This document shows positions 25,305-32,958 of a DNA stretch of 64,000 nucleotides, one piece after another (the stretch's first letter is position 1; each line of letters begins with the position of its first letter). The notes under the pieces are model-generated. The model saw only the letters and a program-made list of their open reading frames with translations. It was not told where the DNA came from and did not search any database. Source of the DNA: Cryobacterium sp. SO2 (GTDB lineage Bacteria > Actinomycetota > Actinomycetes > Actinomycetales > Microbacteriaceae); assembly GCF_026151165.2 (NCBI RefSeq), contig NZ_CP117849.1, forward strand, positions 1,054,001 to 1,118,000. The letters are read 5' to 3'. The translations under genes were made by a program, and so were the position numbers.

Positions 25305-26248
25305 CCCTGCGAAAGAGCGTACATCCCGGGCTCGACGAGAACGGCGAGCCCGTCGGCCACGAGCCCGGCCAGGGCCCGGTCGCGCTGCACGGCGTCAGGC
25401 CAGAGACCCTCGACCTCCGCGGCGGTGACCGGATGGTGGGTGGCCCGCAATTCGGCCATGATCAGGCCGCGCACCTGCCGGTCGCTGCCCTCGAACTTCT
25501 TCTGCACGGCCTTCTTCGGTCCCGCATAGTCCGGGTACCCGGCGGCGCGCCAGGCGCAGGCATCCCGGATCGGGCAGTCGGCACACCGGGGGGTCCGGCT
25601 CACGCAGACGACGGCGCCCAGCTCCATGATCGCCGCATTGAACACGGCTGCGGCCACGGGGTCGGCCGGCAAGAGCGCCGACATGGCCTCCAGGTCGCGG
25701 GTGCGGCTGGGCGGTGCCGGCTCGCCCTGACCGGCCACGGCCCTGGCGATCACGCGGCGGGTGTTGGTGTCGACCACCGGATGCCTGTGGCCGTAGGCGA
25801 ACGCCGCGACCGCCCTGGCCGTGTAGTCGCCGATGCCGGTGAGGGCGAGGAGATCGTCGATGTCTTCGGGCACGACCCCGCCGTGACGCTCGGTGATCTG
25901 CACGGCAGCGGCATGCAGCCAGAGCGCCCGGCGTGGGTAGCCGAGGCTGGCCCAGGCGCGAACGGCCTCGCCGGAGGGCACCGCCGCGAGGTCGGCTGGG
26001 GTGGGCCAGCGTTCCAACCATTCGGTCAGTCGCGGGATGACCCGGTTCACTGGGGTCTGCTGCAGCATGAACTCGCTCACAAGGGTGCCCCAGGCGCTGA
26101 AGCCGTCGCGCCGCCAGGGCAGGTCGCGGGCATTCTCGTCGAACCATGCGCTGATCGACCTGCTGAGAGCGGGGCCGGCGGTGCTGATTGGCGCGGTGCC
26201 GGCTGTAGTGTTTCCGGTGCGGGCCGGGCCCTGGGCTGTGACGTTCAT
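25301..26248 (-). CDS. mutY: A/G-specific adenine DNA glycosylase
   Basis: A 315-residue HhH-GPD glycosylase that removes adenine mispaired with 8-oxoguanine. The catalytic Glu is in SEFMLQQTPVNRVI, the helix-hairpin-helix is LLALTGIGDYTARAVAAFA, the catalytic Asp is in VVDTNTRRV, and the [4Fe-4S] ligands follow C-x6-C-x2-C-x5-C (CVSRTPRCADCPIRDAC). It is shorter than E. coli MutY because the NUDIX-like 8-oxoG recognition domain is mostly replaced by a short C-terminal winged segment. TAGGTT lies 7 nt before the ATG and overlaps the -10 of the divergent gene. It heads an operon with an H2O2-producing oxidase. Confidence 0.94.
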   Translation of the reverse strand: MNVTAQGPARTGNTTAGTAPISTAGPALSRSISAWFDENARDLPWRRDGFSAWGTLVSEFMLQQTPVNRVIPRLTEWLERWPTPADLAAVPSGEAVRAWASLGYPRRALWLHAAAVQITERHGGVVPEDIDDLLALTGIGDYTARAVAAFAYGHRHPVVDTNTRRVIARAVAGQGEPAPPSRTRDLEAMSALLPADPVAAAVFNAAIMELGAVVCVSRTPRCADCPIRDACAWRAAGYPDYAGPKKAVQKKFEGSDRQVRGLIMAELRATHHPVTAAEVEGLWPDAVQRDRALAGLVADGLAVLVEPGMYALSQG

Positions 26249-26255
26249 CGGTTCT

Positions 26256-26265
26256 AACCTAGGCT
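26256..26265. promoter_or_regulatory. Overlapping divergent -10 boxes (mutY / kinase-like gene)
   Basis: The 10-nt sequence AACCTAGGCT reads TAGGCT on the plus strand (6 nt before the ATG at 26272) and TAGGTT on the minus strand (7 nt before the ATG at 26248). The two -10 hexamers share the CCTAGG palindrome, so two polymerases cannot occupy them at once. Only 23 nt separate the two start codons. Confidence 0.65.
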
Positions 26266-26271
26266 CGATTC

Positions 26272-26874
26272 ATGAAGCTTGTTTCCACTCCTCGCGTCGA
26301 GTACCTGCGTACCCTCGCGGCCGAGATCCTCCACCTGAACGGCCGGGGCCGGGTGATCGTCGCCGTCGACGGCGCCGATCACGCCGCTCGCACCGCGTTC
26401 GCCGATGACCTGGCGGCGGTGCTCGACGAAGCGGAGGTGGCGTCGTACCGGGCGTCGCTGCGTTACTTCAAGCGGTCGCGCGAGGACGCCGGCCGGTTCG
26501 GCGCCGACACCCCCGAACGGCTCTTCCGGCACGGCTACGACTATTCGGCCCTGCGCCGGGTGCTCCTTGAGCCGTTCAGGCTCGGCGGCAGCACCGGCTT
26601 CGTCACGCAGGTGTTCGACCCGGACCGGGACGCCTGGATCGAACCGACCTGGACCACGGCCCCCGCTGACGCCGTCCTGGTGATCGACGGCGAGTTCATC
26701 AACCGGTCGGAGCTGCGGGACGCCTGGAACTACCGCATCCTGCTGGAGAGCGAAGCGACCTCTGAAGCCGACTACCTCTACCAGAAGGAGGAACGTCCGC
26801 GGCAGGTGGCGTCCGCGGTGATCGATCTCAGCGAGCGGCACAACCCCCAGCGGGTGTTCAGCGACTCCTGCTGA
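26272..26874 (+). CDS. Uridine-kinase-like protein with degenerate P-loop
   Basis: A 200-residue protein with the overall layout of actinobacterial uridine kinase-like proteins: VIVAVDG at the first strand, a YDYSALRRVLLEPFRLGGS helix, and DAVLVIDGEFINRSELRDAW. The Walker A region reads VDGADHAARTAF, lacking the GK(S/T) expected for nucleotide binding, and the usual substrate-binding DxFHRPR segment is replaced by SLRYFKRSRED. It is therefore probably not an active kinase, or it uses ATP differently. It is probably leaderless (TAGGCT, 6 nt). It is divergent from mutY, and its 3' end overlaps the convergent reductase gene by 17 nt. Confidence 0.72.
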   Translation: MKLVSTPRVEYLRTLAAEILHLNGRGRVIVAVDGADHAARTAFADDLAAVLDEAEVASYRASLRYFKRSREDAGRFGADTPERLFRHGYDYSALRRVLLEPFRLGGSTGFVTQVFDPDRDAWIEPTWTTAPADAVLVIDGEFINRSELRDAWNYRILLESEATSEADYLYQKEERPRQVASAVIDLSERHNPQRVFSDSC

Positions 26875-27859
26875 ACCGTGCCAGTACCTCGGCGGGGCCG
26901 AGGAACGACCCGCGCTCCTCGACCTCGTGCACCAATGCGGTGAGCCGGCTGTTCACCGGGGCCGGCACCCCTGCGACGGCGGCCTCCCGCACCACGGCGC
27001 CATTGAGGTAGTCCACCTCGGTGCGCTGGCCGCGGGTCACGCTCTGCAGGGTGGAGCCGAGGTTGGGCACGGTTCCCATCCGGGCGCGCATCATGAGCGG
27101 CAGCACCTGCCCGGCCCAGGCCGGCAGCCGCGAGAAGGCCCGCAGCCGGCGGTCGCCGAGCGCCTGCATCGCGCCGAAGCTGATGCCGCGGCGCATGCCG
27201 ACGCGCACGGCCTCGCGCATGCTCAGCGTCATCACCCGGCGCAAACCCGGGTTCGCCACCACCTCCTGCACACTCAAGCCGGTGATCGCGGGCAGCGCAT
27301 TGAGCATGTTCACCACGAGCTTGGTCCACTGGGAGCCCACGAAGTTGTCGATGGCCTGGCTGGGCACTGCACCGTTGAGCACGGCCTGCCAGTGGCGGGT
27401 GGCGTCGTCGGCTGCCCCGGTGCCGCGGCCGAGGTAGGTGGGCGCGGCCGTCGTGACGGTGACCAGACCAGGTTCGGTGTAGTTCGCGGCAATGATCGAG
27501 AGAGCGCCGAAGCAGTCGGAGCGGGGGAGCAGTCGCCTGGCGGTGTTGACTCCGTCGAGGCCGTTCTGGATCACGATCACAGCGGCGCCGTCGAGCGCCG
27601 CCGCGTTGTCGGTGATAGCGGCCTCCGCATCCTGCGCCTTGGTGCACACCAGGGCCAGCTCTGGCGTGTCGGTCAGCCGTTGGAGGGCGGCCGGCCGGGC
27701 GTGTGCCCGGCCGAATCCGCCCTCGAGACGGATGCCGTGCTCCCGGATCGCGGCGAGCCCGGCGCCCCGCGCCGTGACGGTGACGTCGTGGCCGGCCTGG
27801 CTCAGGAGGGTGGCGAAGGTTCCGCCCAGGGCGCCGGCACCGATCACAGCAATTCGCAT
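26858..27859 (-). CDS. panE: 2-dehydropantoate 2-reductase family protein
   Basis: A 333-residue ketopantoate reductase homologue. The N-terminal NADPH site is MRIAVIGAGALGGTFATLL, followed by CTKAQD and VIQNGLDGV. The C-terminal helical domain contains the catalytic Lys in WTKLVVNMLNALPAITG and the substrate Glu region TEVDYLNGAVV. The reaction would be ketopantoate to pantoate in CoA synthesis, but several paralogues with other 2-oxoacid substrates exist, so the symbol is provisional. TAGGCT sits 6 nt before the ATG (leaderless). The C terminus overlaps the kinase-like gene on the other strand. Confidence 0.85.
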   Translation of the reverse strand: MRIAVIGAGALGGTFATLLSQAGHDVTVTARGAGLAAIREHGIRLEGGFGRAHARPAALQRLTDTPELALVCTKAQDAEAAITDNAAALDGAAVIVIQNGLDGVNTARRLLPRSDCFGALSIIAANYTEPGLVTVTTAAPTYLGRGTGAADDATRHWQAVLNGAVPSQAIDNFVGSQWTKLVVNMLNALPAITGLSVQEVVANPGLRRVMTLSMREAVRVGMRRGISFGAMQALGDRRLRAFSRLPAWAGQVLPLMMRARMGTVPNLGSTLQSVTRGQRTEVDYLNGAVVREAAVAGVPAPVNSRLTALVHEVEERGSFLGPAEVLARFSRSR

Positions 27860-27894
27860 GACCTCAGCCTATGAGCCCGGCCGCGCCCGCACGG

Positions 27895-29370
27895 CTACCC
27901 GCGCACCAGGAGGGTCTCGGTCTCAACCGGCGCGGGGGTCGTCGCCGGCGTCTGGGCCGGCCGGCGTCCAGAGGGCAGGGCGAGGGCGATGACCGCCGCG
28001 ACGGCGAGCACCCCGGCGCCGACCATCACGGCGGGGATCGCGGCATCCACATACCCGGTGGGAGTGAGTTCGCCGCCGTTGCCGGTGAAGACCGCGGTGA
28101 GCACCGCCACGCCCAGGGCCACGCCGATCTCGCGGAAGGTGGAGTTGGTGCCCGACGCCTTGGCGTGATCGTCCGGCACCATATTGGCCAGCACGGCCGT
28201 GGAGCTCGGCGCGAAGACCAGCCCCATGCCGAGACCGGCCAGGATGAACGCGCCCACCAGCTCGCCGTACTCGACGTCGGCCGACATGGTCAGGGAGATC
28301 CAGAACATGGCGATCGACAGCAGCGCCAGGCCCAGCACGATCGGCAGCCTGGTGCCGGTCCTCGGGCTGAGCATGCCCGTGAGCGGCGCCACGATCATCG
28401 GCGCCAGGGTCCACGGCATCGTCATCACACCGGCCTCGAGCGGGCTGTGGCCCTGCACGATCTGCAGGAATTGGATGAGGATGAAGATCGAGCCGAAGAT
28501 GCCGAAGCTGAAGGTGATGCCCACCAGGTTCGCGACCGTGAAGCTTCGGTCGCGGAAGAGCCGCAGCGGCAGCAGCGGCGCGGATGCCCGGCCCTCCCAC
28601 CAGACGAAGGCCAGCAGCAGCACGCCGCCGCCGATCAGCGCCGTGAGCACCTCTGTGCTGGTCCAGCCCGCCTCGTTGCCGCGCACGATTCCGTAGACGA
28701 CGCCGAAGACCCCGCCGCCGGCTAGGAGCAGGCCCAGCACATCGGCGCGTAGCCGGGCGCCGAAGCTGTTGGGCAACGCCACCAGCACCAGCGGGATCGA
28801 CAGCAGACCGAGCGGCACGTTCAGCCAGAAGATGGCCTCCCAGTTCCAGCCCTCCACCACGGCGCCGCCGATGAGCGGCCCGAGGGCCACTCCGAGTCCG
28901 GCGATGCCGCCCCAGATGCCGATGGCCGCCGGCCGGAACCTGTCGGCCACCGACCCGACCAGCAGGGTAAGGGAGAGCGGCATGAGCGCGGCGGCGCCCA
29001 CGCCCTGGAGGGCGCGAGCGGTGATCAGCATCCACGGCTCGACGCTCATGGCGCAGAGCGCCGAGGCGGCGGTGAATAGGGCGATGCCGGCCAGGAACAC
29101 GGACCGGCGGCCGAAGCGGTCGCCGATGGCGACGGCCATCAGCATGAAGGTGGCGAAGCTGAGCGAGTAGGCGTTCACGACCCACTGCAGCTCTTCGATG
29201 CTCGCGGAGAGGTCGGCGTTGATCACCGGCAGGGCGCTGGTGACTACGAGGTTGTCGAGGGTGGCCATGAACATGGGCAGCGAGGCGGCGACAACGGCCA
29301 GCCAGACGGGCACCCGGCGCCGGCGCAGGCCGGCCGGTGGGGGAGTGTTGGTGGGGGCGGTGGTGGTCAT
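27895..29370 (-). CDS. DHA2 family (EmrB/QacA-type) MFS drug transporter
   Basis: A 491-residue protein with 14 predicted transmembrane helices. The motif LDNLVVTSALPVI in helix 1 (the D-N-L-V-V signature of DHA2 transporters), GDRFGRRSVFLAG in loop 2-3 and a PxxGGAVVEGWNWEAIFWLNVPLG block in helices 5-6 identify the family. It is a proton-driven multidrug or metabolite exporter. The ATG at 29370 has AAGGGA 6 nt upstream; an open frame continues upstream through the operator region and is not coding. It is divergent from a TetR regulator, with two operator-like repeats between them. Confidence 0.92.
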   Translation of the reverse strand: MTTTAPTNTPPPAGLRRRRVPVWLAVVAASLPMFMATLDNLVVTSALPVINADLSASIEELQWVVNAYSLSFATFMLMAVAIGDRFGRRSVFLAGIALFTAASALCAMSVEPWMLITARALQGVGAAALMPLSLTLLVGSVADRFRPAAIGIWGGIAGLGVALGPLIGGAVVEGWNWEAIFWLNVPLGLLSIPLVLVALPNSFGARLRADVLGLLLAGGGVFGVVYGIVRGNEAGWTSTEVLTALIGGGVLLLAFVWWEGRASAPLLPLRLFRDRSFTVANLVGITFSFGIFGSIFILIQFLQIVQGHSPLEAGVMTMPWTLAPMIVAPLTGMLSPRTGTRLPIVLGLALLSIAMFWISLTMSADVEYGELVGAFILAGLGMGLVFAPSSTAVLANMVPDDHAKASGTNSTFREIGVALGVAVLTAVFTGNGGELTPTGYVDAAIPAVMVGAGVLAVAAVIALALPSGRRPAQTPATTPAPVETETLLVRG

Positions 29371-29404
29371 GGAAGGTCCCTTCGGAGGAGAACCGGAGAA
29401 TGTT

Positions 29405-29450
29405 GTAATTGAATGATTACAAAATGAGACATTAGTAATCGACTGATAAC
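29405..29450. promoter_or_regulatory. Two TetR-type operator copies
   Basis: GTAATTGAATGATTAC (29405-29420) and GTAATCGACTGATAAC (29435-29450) agree at 13 of 16 positions and lie 30 bp apart. The first is a perfect palindrome, extending to TGTAAT and ATTACA. They sit between the divergent exporter and regulator genes, and the second copy overlaps the -10-like TAACCT before the regulator start. This is a good candidate for autoregulation and exporter repression. Confidence 0.72.
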
Positions 29451-29459
29451 CTGTCAAGT

Positions 29460-30107
29460 GTGAACGAGACATCCGGCACCGCAGCCGCCCCACCCACCGA
29501 GCGCATCCCCGCCGCCGAGCGCCGCGAGCAGATCCTGGCCGCGGCCAGTGTGGTCTTCGGTGAGCGGGGCTATTCCGGTGCGACCACCGACGCTGTGGCC
29601 AAGGCCGCCGGCATCAGTCAGCCCTACGTGGTGCGCATGTTCGGCACCAAGGAGAACCTCTTCCTCGAGGTGCTGGCCCGGGCACTCGAGCGTCTGGTCG
29701 CCGGCTTCAGGCAGATCATCGCCGAACCGCGTGAGCACAGCGACGACGAGGTGGAGTTGCTGGCCGCACGGCTCGGCGCCGCGTACGTGGACCTCATCGA
29801 AGATCGCGGCATCCTGCTTTCGCTCATGCAGGCGTTCATCAGCGGGCACAACCCGGTCGTCGGCGCCAAGGCCAGGGCGGGCTTCCTCGAGATCTACCGG
29901 ATGCTGCGCGACGAGGCCGGATTCCCGCCCGACGCCATCCGGGAGTTCCTGGCCGACGGGATGCTGTTCAACACGCTCCTGGCCATCCGGCTGCCCGATA
30001 TCTTCGGCGAGGACCCCGACGCTGAGGAACTCATGCGCTGCACGTTCCGTGGCAAGCTCGATGTTGTGCTCGGCGCCACAGCCGCCGAGGCCGCCGAGAA
30101 TGCCTGA
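29460..30107 (+). CDS. TetR family regulator of the DHA2 exporter
   Basis: A 215-residue TetR protein. The helix-turn-helix lies in residues 18-65 (RREQILAAASVVFGERGYSGATTDAVAKAAGISQPYVVRMFGTKENLF), followed by a ligand-binding domain with a dimer-forming C-terminal helix pair. The GTG start is preceded by TAACCT 7 nt upstream, so the mRNA has almost no leader. It lies next to and divergent from the exporter gene with two matching operator copies in between, so it most likely represses both genes until a drug or metabolite binds. Confidence 0.9.
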   Translation: MNETSGTAAAPPTERIPAAERREQILAAASVVFGERGYSGATTDAVAKAAGISQPYVVRMFGTKENLFLEVLARALERLVAGFRQIIAEPREHSDDEVELLAARLGAAYVDLIEDRGILLSLMQAFISGHNPVVGAKARAGFLEIYRMLRDEAGFPPDAIREFLADGMLFNTLLAIRLPDIFGEDPDAEELMRCTFRGKLDVVLGATAAEAAENA

Positions 30108-30129
30108 CCCCAGCTAAGAAGGATTTCCA

Positions 30130-31098
30130 GTGAACGCCCCACGCCGCCCGCCCGGCAGCACCGCCAGCGGCCTCGTGCTGATCGACAAGCCCCAGGGCTG
30201 GACCAGCCACGACGCCGTCGCTCGCACCCGCCGACTGGCCAACACCCGCAAGGTCGGCCACGCCGGCACCCTGGACCCGATGGCGACCGGCCTGCTGATC
30301 CTCGGGATCAACAGCTCCACCCGTCTGCTCACCTATGTGGTCGGCCTCGACAAGGAGTACCTGGCCACCATCCGCCTGGGCGCGGCCACGACCACCGACG
30401 ACGCCGAAGGGGAGGAGCTCACCCGCGCGCCAGCCGACGTGGTCCTCGCCCTGACCGGAGCCCTGGTCAGTGCGGGCATCGAGGCGCTCACCGGCGACAT
30501 CAGCCAGCGGCCCAGCGCCGTGAGCGCGATCAAGGTGGACGGCAAACGCGCCTACGCCAGGGTGCGGGCCGGCGAAGACGTGGAACTGCCCGCCCGGCCC
30601 GTCACGGTGAGCGAATTCGAGCTGGTCTCCAGCACCCCTGTCGACGGATTCCTCGACCTCGAGGTGCGCGTGGTCTGCTCCTCCGGCACCTACATCCGGG
30701 CCCTGGCCCGCGATCTCGGCGCCGGTCTCGGTGTCGGCGGGCACCTCACCAGCCTCCGCCGCACCCGGATCGGCCCGTTCGGCATCGACGCCGCAGACCC
30801 CCTCGACCAGCTCGACGTAAGCCGTGCCCTGATCGGGCCGGCGGATGCGGCCAGCCGGCTCTTCGACAGGCTCGACCTGACCGCGCAGCAGGCCATCGAC
30901 CTCAGCCAGGGCAAGCGCATCCCCGCACCGGAGGGCGCAGAGGACGGCGGCCCCGTGGCCGCCGTCGCCCCTGACGGCCGTCTCGTCGGCCTGGCGGACT
31001 ACCGTGCAGGGCAGGCCAAGTCGATCGTGAACTTCCCGCCGGACCAACCACCGGCTCCCGTCACTGACCGACCGGCAGACCCTGAGGACGCATCGTGA
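30130..31098 (+). CDS. truB: tRNA pseudouridine(55) synthase
   Basis: A 322-residue enzyme that makes pseudouridine 55 in the T-arm of tRNAs. The catalytic Asp is in KVGHAGTLDPMATGLL (about residue 42). LVLIDKPQGWTSHD, YLATIRLGAATTTDDAEG and the RPSAVSAIKVDGKRAYARVRAGE thumb/insert follow, and the C terminus ends with a short PUA-like and acidic region. AAGGAT lies 7 nt before the GTG start. The stop overlaps the next gene by 4 nt (GTGA). It heads a truB-membrane-membrane-ribF unit. Confidence 0.96.
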   Translation: MNAPRRPPGSTASGLVLIDKPQGWTSHDAVARTRRLANTRKVGHAGTLDPMATGLLILGINSSTRLLTYVVGLDKEYLATIRLGAATTTDDAEGEELTRAPADVVLALTGALVSAGIEALTGDISQRPSAVSAIKVDGKRAYARVRAGEDVELPARPVTVSEFELVSSTPVDGFLDLEVRVVCSSGTYIRALARDLGAGLGVGGHLTSLRRTRIGPFGIDAADPLDQLDVSRALIGPADAASRLFDRLDLTAQQAIDLSQGKRIPAPEGAEDGGPVAAVAPDGRLVGLADYRAGQAKSIVNFPPDQPPAPVTDRPADPEDAS

Positions 31099-31463
31099 TC
31101 GAGTGGTTCACCTACCTGCAGCTCGCTATCGCCGTCGCGGCCGGTCTGCTCTGCCTGGGCCTCGGCTTCGCCGGCCGCAAGCCCACCGACCTCAGCATGG
31201 GAGCCACCGCCCTCGTCGAACTGCTCCTGATCGTTCAGCTCATCGTCGCGATCGTGGCCCCGTTCGCCGGCAACCAGGCCACCGGCAGCCTGCTGGAGTT
31301 TTACACCTACCTGGTCAGCGCCATCCTGCTGCCGTTGGCCGGGGGAGCCTGGGCGCTGATCGAGCGCAGCCGCTGGAGCACCGTGATCCTGGGCGTTGTC
31401 TGCCTGTCGGTAGCCGTCATGCTCTACCGGATGCTGCAGATCTGGACCGTGCAGGGGGTCTGA
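31095..31463 (+). CDS. Hypothetical four-helix membrane protein
   Basis: A 122-residue protein with four transmembrane helices (about residues 5-27, 38-58, 70-90, 98-117). It resembles integral membrane proteins found in actinobacteria next to truB/ribF, but no function is known. Its GTG start overlaps the truB stop by 4 nt (GTGA), so translation is coupled to truB. It ends 68 nt before a second small membrane protein gene. Confidence 0.72.
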   Translation: MIEWFTYLQLAIAVAAGLLCLGLGFAGRKPTDLSMGATALVELLLIVQLIVAIVAPFAGNQATGSLLEFYTYLVSAILLPLAGGAWALIERSRWSTVILGVVCLSVAVMLYRMLQIWTVQGV

Positions 31464-31531
31464 GCCGCCCGGAGGGAGCCACGGTGCACCGGCGCGCCGA
31501 TGCCCGCGGATGCTGCGATAATTGCTGAGCG

Positions 31532-31996
31532 ATGAATGAGCTGCAGACGGACTCCGGAGACAACGCCACCGGCACGACGAAATCCGGCCGGGTGACCGGC
31601 ATCGGCCGCGTCCTGATCATGGTGTACGGCGTTCTCGCGCTCGCCGCGACCGGTCGATCGTTCGTGCAGATCGTGAGCAAGTTCGACCAGGCCCCCGTGG
31701 CGTACACCCTGTCCGCGCTCGCTGCCGTGGTCTACATCGTCGCGACGATCGCCCTGGTCAACCGCGGCACCGGCTGGTACCGGGTGGCGTGGATCACGAT
31801 CGGCTTCGAGCTGCTCGGCGTACTCGTCATCGGCACGCTCAGCCTGGTCGACCCCGAACTCTTCCCGCACGACACCGTCTGGTCGTTCTACGGTCGCGGC
31901 TACCTCTTCATCCCGCTGGTCCTGCCGATCCTGGGCATGTGGTGGCTGGCCAAGCACGCCCCGGCCCGCGCCGGCCGTGACGGCGCGGCAGCATGA
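31532..31996 (+). CDS. Hypothetical membrane protein ahead of ribF
   Basis: A 154-residue protein with a polar 25-residue N terminus and four hydrophobic helices, including the block VYGVLALAATGRSFVQI. It ends with a basic tail (KHAPARAGRD). It resembles small actinobacterial membrane proteins of unknown function. Its stop overlaps the ribF start by 4 nt (ATGA), so ribF translation may depend on it. A GATAAT hexamer about 10 nt before the start could serve as an internal -10. Confidence 0.7.
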   Translation: MNELQTDSGDNATGTTKSGRVTGIGRVLIMVYGVLALAATGRSFVQIVSKFDQAPVAYTLSALAAVVYIVATIALVNRGTGWYRVAWITIGFELLGVLVIGTLSLVDPELFPHDTVWSFYGRGYLFIPLVLPILGMWWLAKHAPARAGRDGAAA

Positions 31997-32958
31997 CCGC
32001 CGCCCAGACCACGCCCATGAAGGTGCTCAACGGCATCGCCGAGGTCCCCGCCGACTGGCCGGCCTCGGCCGTGAGCATCGGCAAGTTCGACGGCGTGCAC
32101 GCCGGCCACCGTGCCGTGATCAATGAGCTCAAGACGCTGGCCCGCCGGGAAGGCCTGGCCGTCGTCGTCGTCACCTTCGACCGGCATCCGCTGGCCCTGC
32201 TGAACCCCGAGAAGTGTCCGACGGAGCTTGTCAGCGTGCCGCAGAAGCTCGACCTGCTGGCCGAGACAGGCATCGACGCCACCGTTGTGCTCACCTTCGA
32301 CGCCGCACTGTCATCGCTGCCGCCCGAGGACTTCGTGCGCGACATCCTGGTACACACCCTGCACGCGCGGCACGTGATGGTCGGCCGCGACTTCAGGTTC
32401 GGCGCCCGCGGCGCCGGTGACGCCGAGCTGCTCACCGCGCTCGGCCGCCAGTACGGCTTCGACGTGCGGTTGATCGACGACGTGATGCCGCACGGCGAAC
32501 GCCGGGTGTCTTCCACCTGGATCCGCGAGCTGCTGTCTGCCGGCGATGTGCGCTCGGCGACCCGCCTGCTCGGGCACACCCCGACCGTGCGCGGCGAGGT
32601 CGTGCACGGCGCCGCCCGCGGGCGTGAGCTCGGCTTTCCCACGGCCAATCTGTCGCCGGAGTCCGAGGGACTGATCCCCGCCGACGGCGTCTACGCCGGC
32701 TGGCTGACCGACAACGGGTCCCGGTATCCCGCGGCCATCTCCATCGGCAACAACCCCACCTTCGACGGCGTTCCGCAGAAGCAGGTGGAGGCCTACGTGC
32801 TCGACCAGGACATCGACCTCTACGACCACGTGGTCGAGGTCTCCTTTGTCGAACACATCCGCGGAATGGTCGCGTTCACGGGCATCGAACCGCTGATCAA
32901 GCAGATCGAGGACGACGTCCTGAAGACCCGCGCGATCCTGCACCGACCGCTCGACTAG
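31993..32958 (+). CDS. ribF: Bifunctional riboflavin kinase/FAD synthetase
   Basis: A 321-residue enzyme. The N-terminal nucleotidyltransferase domain has VSIGKFDGVHAGHRAVI (the HxGH-like motif) and VSSTWIRELLSAGDV. The C-terminal flavokinase domain has GELVHGxxRGxxLGFPTANL-type sequence (GEVVHGAARGRELGFPTANL) and DGVYAGWL. It converts riboflavin to FMN and FAD in the cytoplasm. The start overlaps the preceding membrane protein gene, and the stop overlaps the convergent isomerase gene by 4 nt. Confidence 0.96.
   Translation: MTAAQTTPMKVLNGIAEVPADWPASAVSIGKFDGVHAGHRAVINELKTLARREGLAVVVVTFDRHPLALLNPEKCPTELVSVPQKLDLLAETGIDATVVLTFDAALSSLPPEDFVRDILVHTLHARHVMVGRDFRFGARGAGDAELLTALGRQYGFDVRLIDDVMPHGERRVSSTWIRELLSAGDVRSATRLLGHTPTVRGEVVHGAARGRELGFPTANLSPESEGLIPADGVYAGWLTDNGSRYPAAISIGNNPTFDGVPQKQVEAYVLDQDIDLYDHVVEVSFVEHIRGMVAFTGIEPLIKQIEDDVLKTRAILHRPLD

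Noticed and set aside
23859..25529. A 556-codon plus-strand frame across the epimerase, oxidase and mutY genes
   Set aside because: It spans three recognised minus-strand genes and shows only Gly/Arg/Asp-rich shadow sequence.
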